From Bradyrhizobium iriomotense (lineage in GTDB: Bacteria > Pseudomonadota > Alphaproteobacteria > Rhizobiales > Xanthobacteraceae), in assembly GCF_030160715.1 (NCBI RefSeq), contig NZ_BSOW01000028.1, positions 1-64,000 on the forward strand: 64,000 nucleotides of DNA. Direction: 5' to 3'. A program made the translations under genes and the position numbers. The notes beneath the pieces were generated by a model, which was not told the origin of the DNA, did not search any database, and worked only from the letters and a program-made list of their open reading frames with translations. This document shows, one piece after another, positions 55,950 through 63,609 of the stretch. Numbering within the stretch: position 1 is the first letter of the stretch; every line of letters starts with the position of its first letter.

Positions 55950-56309
55950 CTAACGCGCGCCTTTCATGCGCGCTGATTCCTTGCGCGGCCCCGAATCGGG
56001 CTGAGCTTGACTGATCTGCGGCTGTAGCGGCGAAGACTCAGTCAATCCAGTCGAACATCGTTCCTCCTCAGCCCATTCTCGCAAGATGCGAAAGAAGCCA
56101 ACGACATTATGAATCATCTCGCGCGCGTCCTCGCGCGTTAACGAACGATCCGTATAGGGCTGCCACACTGAAATGGTATGATCGAGGAAGTCGCCCTTAG
56201 GCGTGCGATCAATGGTCTGATCGACGATGCTTACGCCTTCAACTACATCGGACGTCGCGTTCCCGCGCTCCGTTCTGGACTCTGTTTGGCACTTATGATC
56301 GTTGGTCAT
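55950..56309 (-). CDS. small hypothetical protein associated with recombinase genes
   Basis: ATG 56309 (GAGG upstream) gives 119 residues; in-frame ATGs at 56327 and 56330 are alternatives. The core is SVWQPYTDRSLTREDAREMIHNVVGFFRILREWAEEE in outline, a pattern (FWQPxxxRxLSxEDARxIxxNxxGFFxxLxEW) that recurs in short proteins next to recombinases in rhizobial mobile elements. The flanks are low-complexity and hydrophilic. Possibly an excision or transfer helper; function unknown. Confidence 0.7.
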   Translation of the reverse strand: MTNDHKCQTESRTERGNATSDVVEGVSIVDQTIDRTPKGDFLDHTISVWQPYTDRSLTREDAREMIHNVVGFFRILREWAEEERCSTGLTESSPLQPQISQAQPDSGPRKESARMKGAR

Positions 56310-56497
56310 GACGTCCTCGCTGGACATCATTAGACCGGACGGAATCGAGGTTCGCCCTCGGAAACACTTGGAATCAGAAGGTTTCCGAAAGATTACACTC
56401 AATCCCGTCGAGCGACCCACACGGGTGTATGTTAAGCGATCGACATTCCATCACCCAGCAACTCACCGCCGCGCCTTCGCGCTCCATCGTTCCGGGA

Positions 56498-57229
56498 CTA
56501 GGGTGAAAGCACGTACGCAGTCAGCATGCAGCAAATTACGACGGCGGCTAACGCCAGTATGCCTGAGAGGGGATAGATGAGACTTCCGGCGCGCAGTCGT
56601 TTGAATAGGTGCCCGTCTCGTGATGGTGCTGGCCGCCACATGCGCTCTGCAAATATGCGCTCGTCGGGTCCGCTGACGTCGCAATAGATGGCCGTCGTAC
56701 GAAGCGAGGCATGTCCAAGCCAGCGTTGGACCAGATGAGGCGGCACCAGGGATTGAAAGGCGTTCACACCGAACCCATGACGCAATCCCTTCGGCATAGC
56801 GGGAAGTCCTGCAATTTCGGCCTTGGCCATGACTTCCTTGACCCTGCGCCAGGCCGTCGTCCGGCTCCAACTCCAAATTCTGCGATGGGCTCGAAGAGGA
56901 TCTCGCTGGCGATCCCGGATGCGGAAGGCGCGATCGAGTTCGTCAAGCAGATCGCGGGGCAAAGGTACTTGCCGGATAACACCGCGTTTGCGGCGCTTGA
57001 GGGTGATGAGGTTGGCGGTACCCGCCTGGAGGTCAAGCCCGATCGGCGTCAGAGCGAGAACTTCTGAAATCCGGCCACCGCTCAGGCAAAGCGTCAGACA
57101 GAAGAGACGGACATCGGCCGAGACGTTTTCGGTGGCCCGAACAAAGCGATGCCGCTCAGCCGCGTCGAGATATTTGCGGCCGCCAGTCAGGCCGTAGAGC
57201 GTTAGATCGGTATGTCCTTGCGCCAGCAT
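56498..57229 (-). CDS. tyrosine recombinase, catalytic domain with a C-terminal membrane-like tail
   Basis: 243 residues from ATG 57229 (the open frame starts at a TTG 12 bases earlier). Catalytic residues are present: Arg in LCLSGGRISEVLAL, Lys in LKRRKRGVIRQVPL, KGLRHGFGVNAF (HxxR), WLGHASLRTTAIYCDV (His and nucleophile Tyr). No N-terminal core-binding domain precedes it, so it is a short, single-domain member. Past the Tyr there is an added hydrophobic tail, LIYPLSGILALAAVVICCML, which looks like a membrane helix and is unusual for a recombinase. It may come from fusion with other coding sequence. Confidence 0.85.
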   Translation of the reverse strand: MLAQGHTDLTLYGLTGGRKYLDAAERHRFVRATENVSADVRLFCLTLCLSGGRISEVLALTPIGLDLQAGTANLITLKRRKRGVIRQVPLPRDLLDELDRAFRIRDRQRDPLRAHRRIWSWSRTTAWRRVKEVMAKAEIAGLPAMPKGLRHGFGVNAFQSLVPPHLVQRWLGHASLRTTAIYCDVSGPDERIFAERMWRPAPSRDGHLFKRLRAGSLIYPLSGILALAAVVICCMLTAYVLSP

Positions 57230-57553
57230 CACGGGGCCCAAAACAAAATGGCCGATAGTGTTGCAGCACGAGAAGTCCCCTAAAAATCTGCGAAGAACGT
57301 GCGATCGGCAGAAAATTCGCCTTAGAGTCTAGCGTCTCCCGAGAGCCAATATCAAGGGTTTTTCGGCAATCTGAAACACTATCGGCCATACGGTCACACC
57401 GGCGTTCGAACTGTTTCAAATCCCGCGCTCGCTTCGCCGGCTTATCTCGCGGGAGTAGCCGCACTCACCATCGCCTTCGCATGCATCCCTGTCAGCAGGG
57501 GTTGGCAAATTGACCGGGCCTATGCGCAGCAAAACGCCGGGCCGACAGCGACG

Positions 57554-58642
57554 ATGTCGGAGGACGAGCTAAAGCGTGGCGCGCAAGATGCCGCCAACCA
57601 GAAGAACGAGGCCCTCGGCGTCAGCTACATCAAGGCGCTGGCTGAACGCGGGAATGCGTCGGCGCAGCTCGCAATGGGTGACTTCTACAAGACGGGGCAC
57701 GTTGTCGAGGTGAATGCAAAGCAGGCAGTCTATTGGTATCGAAAGGCCGCCGAGCAAGGCAATCCGGAAGGCAACACCCGGTTAGCTCTCGCTTACCTCT
57801 TCGGTACGTTGGATATGCCGGTCGATTATCAGCGCGCTTTTGAACTGTTCAACAAGGCCGCCGCCGAGAATGAAGATAACGCCATTACGCGCATCGGATG
57901 GATGTATGAAAATGGCAAAGGCGTTCCGCTCGACTACACCAAGGCCATGGAATGGTACATGAAAGCCTCGGATCGAAACGCCGAAGCGCAGGAGCGGATC
58001 GGAATCCTATACTTCTACGGCTGGGGCGTGAAACAAGACAACGCGACGGCCGCCACCTGGATTCACAAGTCGGCTAACCAAGGTTTAGCAGGCGCTCAGA
58101 GCGTACTTGGATCGATGTACCTGGAGGGGTTGGGTGTGCCCCAGGATTTCGCAGAAGCCATGCGGTGGTTTCGTCGCGCGGCGGAGCAAGGGCAGGCACA
58201 CGCCCAGAATGAGCTAGGGCGAATGTACTTGGTGGGAATGGGCGTACCCAAGAATTCCGCAGAGGCGGTACGCTGGTTCCGACAAGCCGCCGAAAATGGA
58301 GACGACGATGGCCAATACTTTCTTGGTGGTCTCTACGCCGAAGGCACTGGTGTAAAACCTGATGCAGCCCAGGCGCGCTTCTGGCTCACGAAAGCCGCCG
58401 CTCAGGGACACGAAAAGGCCAAGGCTCTTTTGGCCAAGATTGAGGCCAGGAAGGCGCAGACCTCTGCCGATACCGCAGGCAAGGTGCCGCCGGCGCTCGA
58501 ATTCAGATGCGTTCTTGATGCACGCGTTCCCGCCATGCATGCGGGCAATCCCCCGCAGGTCGTCGAGGCAAAGTACGTCGAGTGTCTGCGCTCGAACTGG
58601 AAGAGACTACACGGGTCAGCGCCATTTCCAGCCGATCGGTAG
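57554..58642 (+). CDS. Sel1-repeat (TPR-like) protein, probably exported
   Basis: 362 residues from ATG 57554 with about seven Sel1-like repeats of 36 residues (AQLAMGDFYKTGHVVEVNAKQAVYWYRKAAEQGN; AQSVLGSMYLEGLGVPQDFAEAMRW and so on, here cited in part), then a tail with two Cys. The frame continues upstream of the ATG without a stop and encodes ALTIAFACIPVSRGWQIDRA-YAQQN, a good signal peptide ending AYA, but no ATG or GTG precedes it. So the original start was probably lost or lies at an unusual codon. Sel1 proteins act as scaffolds in exopolysaccharide, secretion or stress pathways. Confidence 0.82.
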   Translation: MSEDELKRGAQDAANQKNEALGVSYIKALAERGNASAQLAMGDFYKTGHVVEVNAKQAVYWYRKAAEQGNPEGNTRLALAYLFGTLDMPVDYQRAFELFNKAAAENEDNAITRIGWMYENGKGVPLDYTKAMEWYMKASDRNAEAQERIGILYFYGWGVKQDNATAATWIHKSANQGLAGAQSVLGSMYLEGLGVPQDFAEAMRWFRRAAEQGQAHAQNELGRMYLVGMGVPKNSAEAVRWFRQAAENGDDDGQYFLGGLYAEGTGVKPDAAQARFWLTKAAAQGHEKAKALLAKIEARKAQTSADTAGKVPPALEFRCVLDARVPAMHAGNPPQVVEAKYVECLRSNWKRLHGSAPFPADR

Positions 58643-58712
58643 GGGCCTCGTCGGGGTAGCCGCCCATCGAGGCAGCGTTTCCAGCCCCGTACTTCGCTGG
58701 CTGTCGAGACGG

Positions 58713-59105
58713 TCACGAGAGGTCCAGCCGCGTCGGCGCTCCAAACCCACCCCGGCCGCGTCTTTGCCGTCTCGCCGCGCGCCGGGCATTTCGTTCAAGC
58801 TGACGCCTTTCCCGCAGGGCGTTAAATGCCGCCCTGCGCCATTCGCGTGCCCCTCGCCGCGCGGCGCCCCGCGCATATCGCGGCAACAACCGAGCGCCTG
58901 CTAGCCTGCGGCGATATTCGGTCTCAATCTCCAGCTCAGCCGCCTGGCTTTCTTCCTCATGGTCTGAGTATCCGAGATCATCTCTTGCATCTTTGCTTGC
59001 CGAGAGAGATGGGGGCTCGACCGTGGCGGGGCCGGCCCCTGTGTCATTCTCGGTAGAATTCTTTTTGCCGTGTACGCCAGGTTTCGTCCTCCTCGTCCCG
59101 TCCAC
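58713..59105 (-). CDS. hypothetical basic protein downstream of the relaxase
   Basis: 130 residues starting inside the relaxase gene (62-base overlap). The first half is acidic and Ser/Thr-rich (NSTENDTGAGPATVE, DDLGYSDHEEESQAAELEI), the second half is Arg/Ala-rich helix (RRGAREWRRAAFNALRERR...). No family recognised. The Arg-rich half may bind DNA; it could be a helper of the relaxase. The strong Arg/Ala bias is partly due to GC-rich codons, so a spurious frame is not excluded. Confidence 0.5.
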   Translation of the reverse strand: MDGTRRTKPGVHGKKNSTENDTGAGPATVEPPSLSASKDARDDLGYSDHEEESQAAELEIETEYRRRLAGARLLPRYARGAARRGAREWRRAAFNALRERRQLERNARRAARRQRRGRGGFGAPTRLDLS

Positions 59106-60453
59106 GCTGCTGGTGCTGTTTGAGCGCGTCCTCGGCAGCTTGGCGGAATTGGTCCGCCCTCTCCTCCTTCGAGATCGGCTCCGGTTTCGCCGATCCGAGA
59201 TTTGTCAGATTGGAAAGCAGGGCACCAAGAAAGGAACCGACACCCGCGCTGATACGATCGCGGGAACGAGAACGCGGCCCGGCGGCGTCAGGGGCCTCCT
59301 CAGCCGTGGGACGCAGGTCCTTTTCCACCACCGGCTTGAGTGCCGGGATCGAAACAGGCGTCGGACCTCCGACTTCCTTGGCAGCATCGCGGAAGCCATT
59401 ATTGTCAACTTTCCGAGACGCCTCCATCGCGCGCTGCTCCTCGAAGAATTCCCTCGTATCAAGGCCCTCTTTCTGCAGACGCTTGAGCTCGGCTTTATCT
59501 TCCTTCTGCTCGTCTAACAGATCACGATAGCAAGCGTCCCGAACCAGCCGGAGGTCACTTAAGAATTCCGATTTCGTCTCCAGGACTTCCTTTCGGTCGG
59601 CGACCAATTCGTCCTTTATGGCCATCAGAGACTCATGATCATGGCCACGTCGCCGGAGCTTGAAATAATTGGCCCAGCGATCGCGAAATTCCTCCTTCAC
59701 CTCCCGATAAATCTCGTCCTTGAGCTGTCTAAATTCCGATCCAAACCTTTCGTTGAATTCAATGCGTTCCGTTTTTTGAATTTCCTTCAGGATTTTCCAC
59801 TCTCGATCTTTCGGATCGGACGGCAATTCCGGGTCATTTTCCGTCAATTTCTCCTGGCCGCGCCGAAATTCCTGTTCGTGAGGCTGGAAATCCATCCAGA
59901 CATTGCGCGGCATATTCTTTTCGCGCTCTTTCGGACTTTTCAGCCGCTGCTCACAATATATTCGGCCTTGTTCACGCTCATATTCGAGCGCCCAGGTCTG
60001 CGCCTTGGCGCGCTCGAAATCGTCATTGAGGCGCAGCCCCGTTTCCGGGTGCACCGCGTTCAGCAAAATATGGACGTGCTTGTAGGCCTTGTCGTTGTGA
60101 GCAATCAGAATGGCCTGATGGTCCTGCCATCCCATATGACGCAAGAACTTCTGACTGGTCTCGATCATATGCTCTTTCGACGGATCGTCGCTCGGCGACC
60201 AGTTCAGACTTATGTGCTTTACCGTTTTTTCCGTCGCACGACCGCCACCACGAATGCCGGCCTGTTGCTTGAGCCACTCGGCATTTTCCGCGGTGATGTA
60301 CATTTCATTGACGGCGGCTGGGACGAACTCGTTGGCAAGATTAAGCGTATGGGTCCATTCGACACGCTCCTGGGTCTTCGCTTTCGGATCATGCATCAGA
60401 TAGTTGGAACGTCCCTTGAAGGACGCACCGTTGGCCGCAATTTTGACGATCAT
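59044..60453 (-). CDS. conjugative relaxase (TraI/VirD2-type, MOB family)
   Basis: 469 residues: MIVKIAANGASFKGRSNYLMHD at the start, KHISLNWSPSDDPSKEHMIETS (motif II region) near 80, and the metal-binding triple-His region AHNDKAYKHVHILLNAVHPETG (HxHxxxN) near 125, the hallmarks of VirD2-like MOB relaxases that nick oriT through a Tyr. A long charged coiled-coil C-terminal half (residues about 190-350) follows. It overlaps the MobC-like gene by four bases (ATGA). The enzyme would initiate transfer of the element, with the coupling protein at 62061. Confidence 0.9.
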   Translation of the reverse strand: MIVKIAANGASFKGRSNYLMHDPKAKTQERVEWTHTLNLANEFVPAAVNEMYITAENAEWLKQQAGIRGGGRATEKTVKHISLNWSPSDDPSKEHMIETSQKFLRHMGWQDHQAILIAHNDKAYKHVHILLNAVHPETGLRLNDDFERAKAQTWALEYEREQGRIYCEQRLKSPKEREKNMPRNVWMDFQPHEQEFRRGQEKLTENDPELPSDPKDREWKILKEIQKTERIEFNERFGSEFRQLKDEIYREVKEEFRDRWANYFKLRRRGHDHESLMAIKDELVADRKEVLETKSEFLSDLRLVRDACYRDLLDEQKEDKAELKRLQKEGLDTREFFEEQRAMEASRKVDNNGFRDAAKEVGGPTPVSIPALKPVVEKDLRPTAEEAPDAAGPRSRSRDRISAGVGSFLGALLSNLTNLGSAKPEPISKEERADQFRQAAEDALKQHQQRGRDEEDETWRTRQKEFYRE

Positions 60454-60785
60454 GGCCGTATTCGCGCGATGAGACCGCGAATATCGTTGAGCAAGGGCTC
60501 AAGATCCGGCGGCAATGGTTCACCGGTCATGTGCAAACGCATCACAAGCTGATTCAGGTTGTTTCCGAGCCTCGACAACCCCGCCGCAATAACTCTCCAT
60601 CCGTTATCGGCAAGCTCATGCTTGCGCGCTGCGCGCCCTTCCTCGCGGCACAGCAGCGCGCGACCAAAATGTACGGGGCGCATGCCGAGCGCTTCCGCGC
60701 GCCGTACGACGCTTTCGTATTCCGACGCTGTGAGGCTCAAATTAAATTGCCTGTCACGCGGTTCAGATTTTCGAGGCCGGCCCAT
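60450..60785 (-). CDS. MobC-like relaxosome accessory protein
   Basis: 111 residues from ATG 60785 (purine-rich GGAAG upstream). It begins MGRPRKSEPRDRQFNLSLTASEYESVVRRAEALGM in outline, the ribbon-helix-helix DNA-binding start of MobC/plasmid mobilisation proteins, and later has LSRLGNNLNQLVMRLHM, the family's conserved C-terminal helix (xxxGNNxNQxARxxN). It binds oriT and helps the relaxase, and may repress its own promoter at the inverted repeats 60822-60876. Translationally coupled to the relaxase. Confidence 0.9.
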   Translation of the reverse strand: MGRPRKSEPRDRQFNLSLTASEYESVVRRAEALGMRPVHFGRALLCREEGRAARKHELADNGWRVIAAGLSRLGNNLNQLVMRLHMTGEPLPPDLEPLLNDIRGLIARIRP

Positions 60786-60821
60786 GTTTTCTTCCTTGGC
60801 AGAGCGCATGCGTCCTGGGGT

Positions 60822-60876
60822 TTGGGGACAACAATATTTGGTCCCCAACGAGAAACCGTTTGCCCTAGGCAAACGG
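60822..60876. other. candidate oriT or operator: two adjacent inverted repeats
   Basis: TTGGGGAC (60822-60829) and GTCCCCAA (60841-60848) form one inverted repeat with an 11-base centre. CCGTTTGCC-CTA-GGCAAACGG (60856-60876) forms another perfect one. Both lie 36-91 bases upstream of the mobC-relaxase start, the usual place of oriT. No nick sequence is asserted. Confidence 0.55.
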
Positions 60877-60987
60877 ACATCTCGCCTAGCTGTTGCCTGA
60901 ATAGTACCCGTCAAGACTCACTCCTTCACTGCGAAGGATTTGTAATCGCAAACATTCCGACGCATCCGAATTTGATCTGGCTCAGGC

Positions 60988-61017
60988 AAAAGAAAAGGCC
61001 CGGATGTTCTCCGAGCC
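60988..61017 (-). terminator. intrinsic terminator after the 115-residue hypothetical gene
   Basis: On the minus strand GGCTCGGA-loop-TCCGGGCC (61017 to 60997, one G-U pair) is followed by TTTTCTTTT (60996-60988). It lies 26 bases after the stop codon at 61043. Confidence 0.8.
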
Positions 61018-61042
61018 CTCGCTTTGGTGATCTGGTCTTTGA

Positions 61043-61390
61043 CTAAGAGATGAGACGCGACACGGCGAGCACGTCTTCCATAATTGACTGCGCTATGTTC
61101 ATGCCATCGCACTTGATGCTGTGCAGTTCGATCGCGCAGCGAGGAAGGCCAAGGAATGTGACCGTGACGACCGGCAGGCAGCGCCTTATGCGAAGGAGAT
61201 CGAAGATCGACGCATATATTGTTGGATAGAATTTGCGGTCGCTGTCATTCCACAAGGTAGCGTAGAGACGTCCCTTGTTTGGGTCGAAGCAGGCGGCGTA
61301 ACCTTCACTACCTGCCCAGGTCGATTTCATAGGCGTATCGTCTCCCTCGATCACCAAGGGTTTGAAGAGTTTCGTAATGGATCTGATCAT
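61043..61390 (-). CDS. hypothetical protein of the conjugative element
   Basis: 115 residues from ATG 61390, preceded by AGGGAG. Mixed alpha/beta composition; WAGSEGYAACFDPNKGRLYATLWND and IRRCLPVVTVTFLGLPRCAIELHSI are the most structured parts. No family recognised. Own terminator downstream at 60988-61017. Its neighbours are transfer genes, so it probably belongs to the element's transfer or maintenance functions. Confidence 0.7.
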   Translation of the reverse strand: MIRSITKLFKPLVIEGDDTPMKSTWAGSEGYAACFDPNKGRLYATLWNDSDRKFYPTIYASIFDLLRIRRCLPVVTVTFLGLPRCAIELHSIKCDGMNIAQSIMEDVLAVSRLIS

Positions 61391-61434
61391 GGATGGTCTC
61401 CCTGAGATGGATTGTTGTTGTTCTGGCGAAGTAA

Positions 61435-61455
61435 GGGGCGCTCATTGAGCGCCCC
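61435..61455 (-). terminator. hairpin, probable terminator
   Basis: Perfect 9-bp stem GGGGCGCTC-ATT-GAGCGCCCC (61435-61455), followed on the minus strand by TTACTT. It lies 12 bases after the stop of the 65-residue gene and would end its message; the T tract is weak. Confidence 0.6.
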
Positions 61456-61466
61456 CCGTCGCCGGA

Positions 61467-61664
61467 CTAGTTGCTTGTCTCGGCTTTATCTTCCTTCGGT
61501 TCGCGCAGTACGATGCGATCACCGAGTGGCAGAGCGTCGAGCTGGATGGTGAGGCCTGGACCTTTGCCGTGCGGGAATGCGGCACCGATCTTGGTCCAGA
61601 TGGCGGGCTTGCCTTCGCGTTCCTTGACGCTGAACGCAATGAGGGTGGGCTGAGTATTGGTCAT
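61467..61664 (-). CDS. small conserved protein, 65 residues
   Basis: ATG 61664 with GAAAGGA upstream. The product begins MTNTQPTLIAFSVKEREGKPA, has IWTKIGAAFPHGKGPGLTIQLDALPLGDRIVL (described in part), and ends in a charged tail. Small proteins with VKERExKxxWxKIGxAFxHxDGxGLxIxLxALPxxGRIVLR are common near transfer genes of alphaproteobacterial elements; function unknown. A truncated mirror copy of its 5' part lies at 61892 on the plus strand. Confidence 0.8.
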   Translation of the reverse strand: MTNTQPTLIAFSVKEREGKPAIWTKIGAAFPHGKGPGLTIQLDALPLGDRIVLREPKEDKAETSN

Positions 61665-61683
61665 GTCTTTTCCTTTCAAGAAG

Positions 61684-61702
61684 AAGCCCCGACGCGGGGC
61701 TT
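61684..61702 (-). promoter_or_regulatory. hairpin in the leader of the 65-residue gene
   Basis: AAGCCCCG-ACG-CGGGGCTT is a perfect 8-bp stem just before the ribosome site. On the minus strand it is followed by CTTCTTG, so it could act as a weak attenuator or protect the message 5' end. Confidence 0.45.
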
Positions 61703-61726
61703 GATGGGGTTCGACCGAGGGACGGC

Positions 61727-61834
61727 GCACGAGAAGATCAATCGATTTTGAGCGGAACCGAAACGAAAGGCTGTTGCGCTTCTTCAGCGCAACAGCCTCT
61801 TCGTTTTGGGGAAAATCGATTGATCTTCTCGTGC
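61727..61834. repeat. large composite inverted repeat between two divergent gene starts
   Basis: Outer arms of 23 bp (61727-61749 and 61812-61834) are perfect reverse complements and extend with mismatches to about 61719 and 61842. Inside lies a second perfect hairpin, AGGCTGTTGCGC-TTCTTCA-GCGCAACAGCCT (61768-61798). The whole 108-bp unit is nearly palindromic and sits midway between the 65-residue gene on the minus strand and its truncated copy on the plus strand. Confidence 0.9.
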
Positions 61835-61891
61835 GACGGCCCTAGAACCCGCATCCTTCAAGCACCGCCGGGCTTCGCCAAAGGAAAAGAC

Positions 61892-61957
61892 ATGGCCAAT
61901 ACTCAGCCCATGCGCGATGTCGCATTCGTCAAGGAACGCGAAGGCAAGCCCGCCTGA
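61892..61957 (+). pseudogene. truncated mirror copy of the 65-residue gene
   Basis: AAAGGAAAAGAC then ATG encodes MANTQPMRDVAFVKEREGKPA and stops at 61957. Ribosome site, first six codons and the VKEREGKPA segment match the gene at 61467-61664 in inverted orientation; the remaining 45 codons are missing. It arose with the inverted repeat at its centre. Confidence 0.85.
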
Positions 61958-62060
61958 CGTTGATCGTACCTGCAAGACATTCCCAGGTGTTCGCAGGCAT
62001 TCCAACAGACCTGATGTGCTGCTGACGATATCGAGGGCCGTCCAGACAAAGGAGGCCTCG

Positions 62061-63602
62061 ATGGACCTGTTCAGAAGCGAACGGCAGAAGTGGGCGATCA
62101 AGATTCAAAGAGCGCAGTTGCGCAGCTATCCGGCGGTACCGGGATTCGATGCGCGTAGCCGCGAGCTTTTTGACGTGGCGCTGCCGCGCGGCGTGCTGGC
62201 GGCGCGCCTCGATCGCGATCGGGAGCGCGTCAATTACTGGATGTCACCGACGGAGATGCTGAAGCTGCGGTATCAGCCCGGCCAAATCATCCTCGGCAAA
62301 TTCGGCGGAACTTTTCTCGGCCAGCTCGATGACCGGCCGATGGTGACGATAGCTGGCGCGCGCGCCGGCAAGACAAAGACGGTGCTTGAGCCGAACCTCT
62401 ATCTCTACTCTGGCTCGATGCTGGTGCTCGACCCGAAGGGCGAGCTTGCGCAGACGGCGCGTTTTCGCCGCGCGATGGGGCACAATGTCTATGTGCTCGA
62501 TCCTTTCGGCCAGTCCGGCGAACCTAGTGCAAGTTACAATCCGCTCGCCGAACTCGATCCCGAAAGCTTGAGCCTGGTGGATGATGTTGTGTCCATCGCG
62601 AACGCCCTGATCCCAGACAATGGCGATGAGCGGTCGCGGCACTGGACGGATAGCGCACGCACGCTTCTGGTTGGTTTGATCCTGCTGGCGCTCACCTTGC
62701 CGGAGCGCGAGCGGAATTTGGTGACGGTGCGGGAACTGCTCTGTCTTACCTACGCGCCTTTGGCGAGCGCCGCGAAAGCGGCGGCCGCCAAGGCGCTGGC
62801 CGAGGCTTCAGCCGAGGAGAAGCAGGCCCATTTCGATGCCAACACCTTCGCGATCAAGGTGTTGCTCAATCGCATGATGGCCCTGGGGAATCGCTTCGGC
62901 GGGATTCCGGCTGCCATAGGCAGCCGGTTCAAGCAGACCCCGCTCGCGGAGCGCGGCAGTGTGTTCAGCACGGCGGCCGCGCATACCGACTTTCTCGACA
63001 GCCTGATGCTGCGCGCGACGCTGCGGCATTCGGATTTCAGTCTCGCGAGCTTGCGAAGCGAGCGCCCGACCACGATCTACATGTGCCTTCCCGTGGGGCG
63101 CATGGCACGGCATTCGCCGTGGCTGCGCACCATCGTACAAACTGCATGCACGATTCTTGAAGCCTTCGGACCGTACCCACGGACCCAACCGCCGATCCTG
63201 TTCCTTCTGGAGGAGTTCGCAACGCTCGGTCATATGGAGATGATGGCAAACGCCGCCGCCTACTTTCCCGGCTTCGGCATCAAGACCTGGGTGGTGCTTC
63301 AGGACATCACGCAGTTGCAACGCCATTATCAGAAGGGCTGGGAGACCTTCTTGGGAAACGCGGGGCTGGTGCAACTGTTCGCCAACGGCGATGAGCAGAC
63401 GCTGCGGTACGCAGCGTCGCGCCTCGGCAAGCTGATCGATCCCTTCGAGCTGCGGGCGGCTTTCTCACGCGAACGGTCCAGCCAGGTTCTGTTGATGCAA
63501 GGCCTGCCGGCGGCAGCCGCGCTGCGGCTCGGACACGATGACGTGGCGGCGATCCGCGCTCGCGCGGAAGCCGCCATGAGGGCGCGCGGTGTCCTCGAAT
63601 GA
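62061..63602 (+). CDS. TraG/VirD4-type conjugative coupling protein
   Basis: ATG 62061 has an ideal AAAGGAGG; the frame opens 48 codons earlier in duplicated non-coding DNA. 513 residues with Walker A GARAGKTKT (99-107), LVLDPKGELAQTA, YNPLAELDPES, and Walker B ILFLLEEFATLGHMEMM, then LQDITQLQRHY and FANGDEQTLRYAASRLG. This is the hexameric ATPase that brings the relaxase-DNA complex to the type IV secretion channel. The usual N-terminal membrane helices are absent, so it belongs to the soluble, shorter group. No type IV channel genes are in the window. Confidence 0.92.
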   Translation: MDLFRSERQKWAIKIQRAQLRSYPAVPGFDARSRELFDVALPRGVLAARLDRDRERVNYWMSPTEMLKLRYQPGQIILGKFGGTFLGQLDDRPMVTIAGARAGKTKTVLEPNLYLYSGSMLVLDPKGELAQTARFRRAMGHNVYVLDPFGQSGEPSASYNPLAELDPESLSLVDDVVSIANALIPDNGDERSRHWTDSARTLLVGLILLALTLPERERNLVTVRELLCLTYAPLASAAKAAAAKALAEASAEEKQAHFDANTFAIKVLLNRMMALGNRFGGIPAAIGSRFKQTPLAERGSVFSTAAAHTDFLDSLMLRATLRHSDFSLASLRSERPTTIYMCLPVGRMARHSPWLRTIVQTACTILEAFGPYPRTQPPILFLLEEFATLGHMEMMANAAAYFPGFGIKTWVVLQDITQLQRHYQKGWETFLGNAGLVQLFANGDEQTLRYAASRLGKLIDPFELRAAFSRERSSQVLLMQGLPAAAALRLGHDDVAAIRARAEAAMRARGVLE

Positions 63603-63609
63603 CTGGCGT

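Noticed and set aside
61917..62060. 48-codon N-terminal extension of the coupling protein
   Set aside because: It is an alternative frame over the mirror copy of the small gene; the perfect ribosome site is at ATG 62061.
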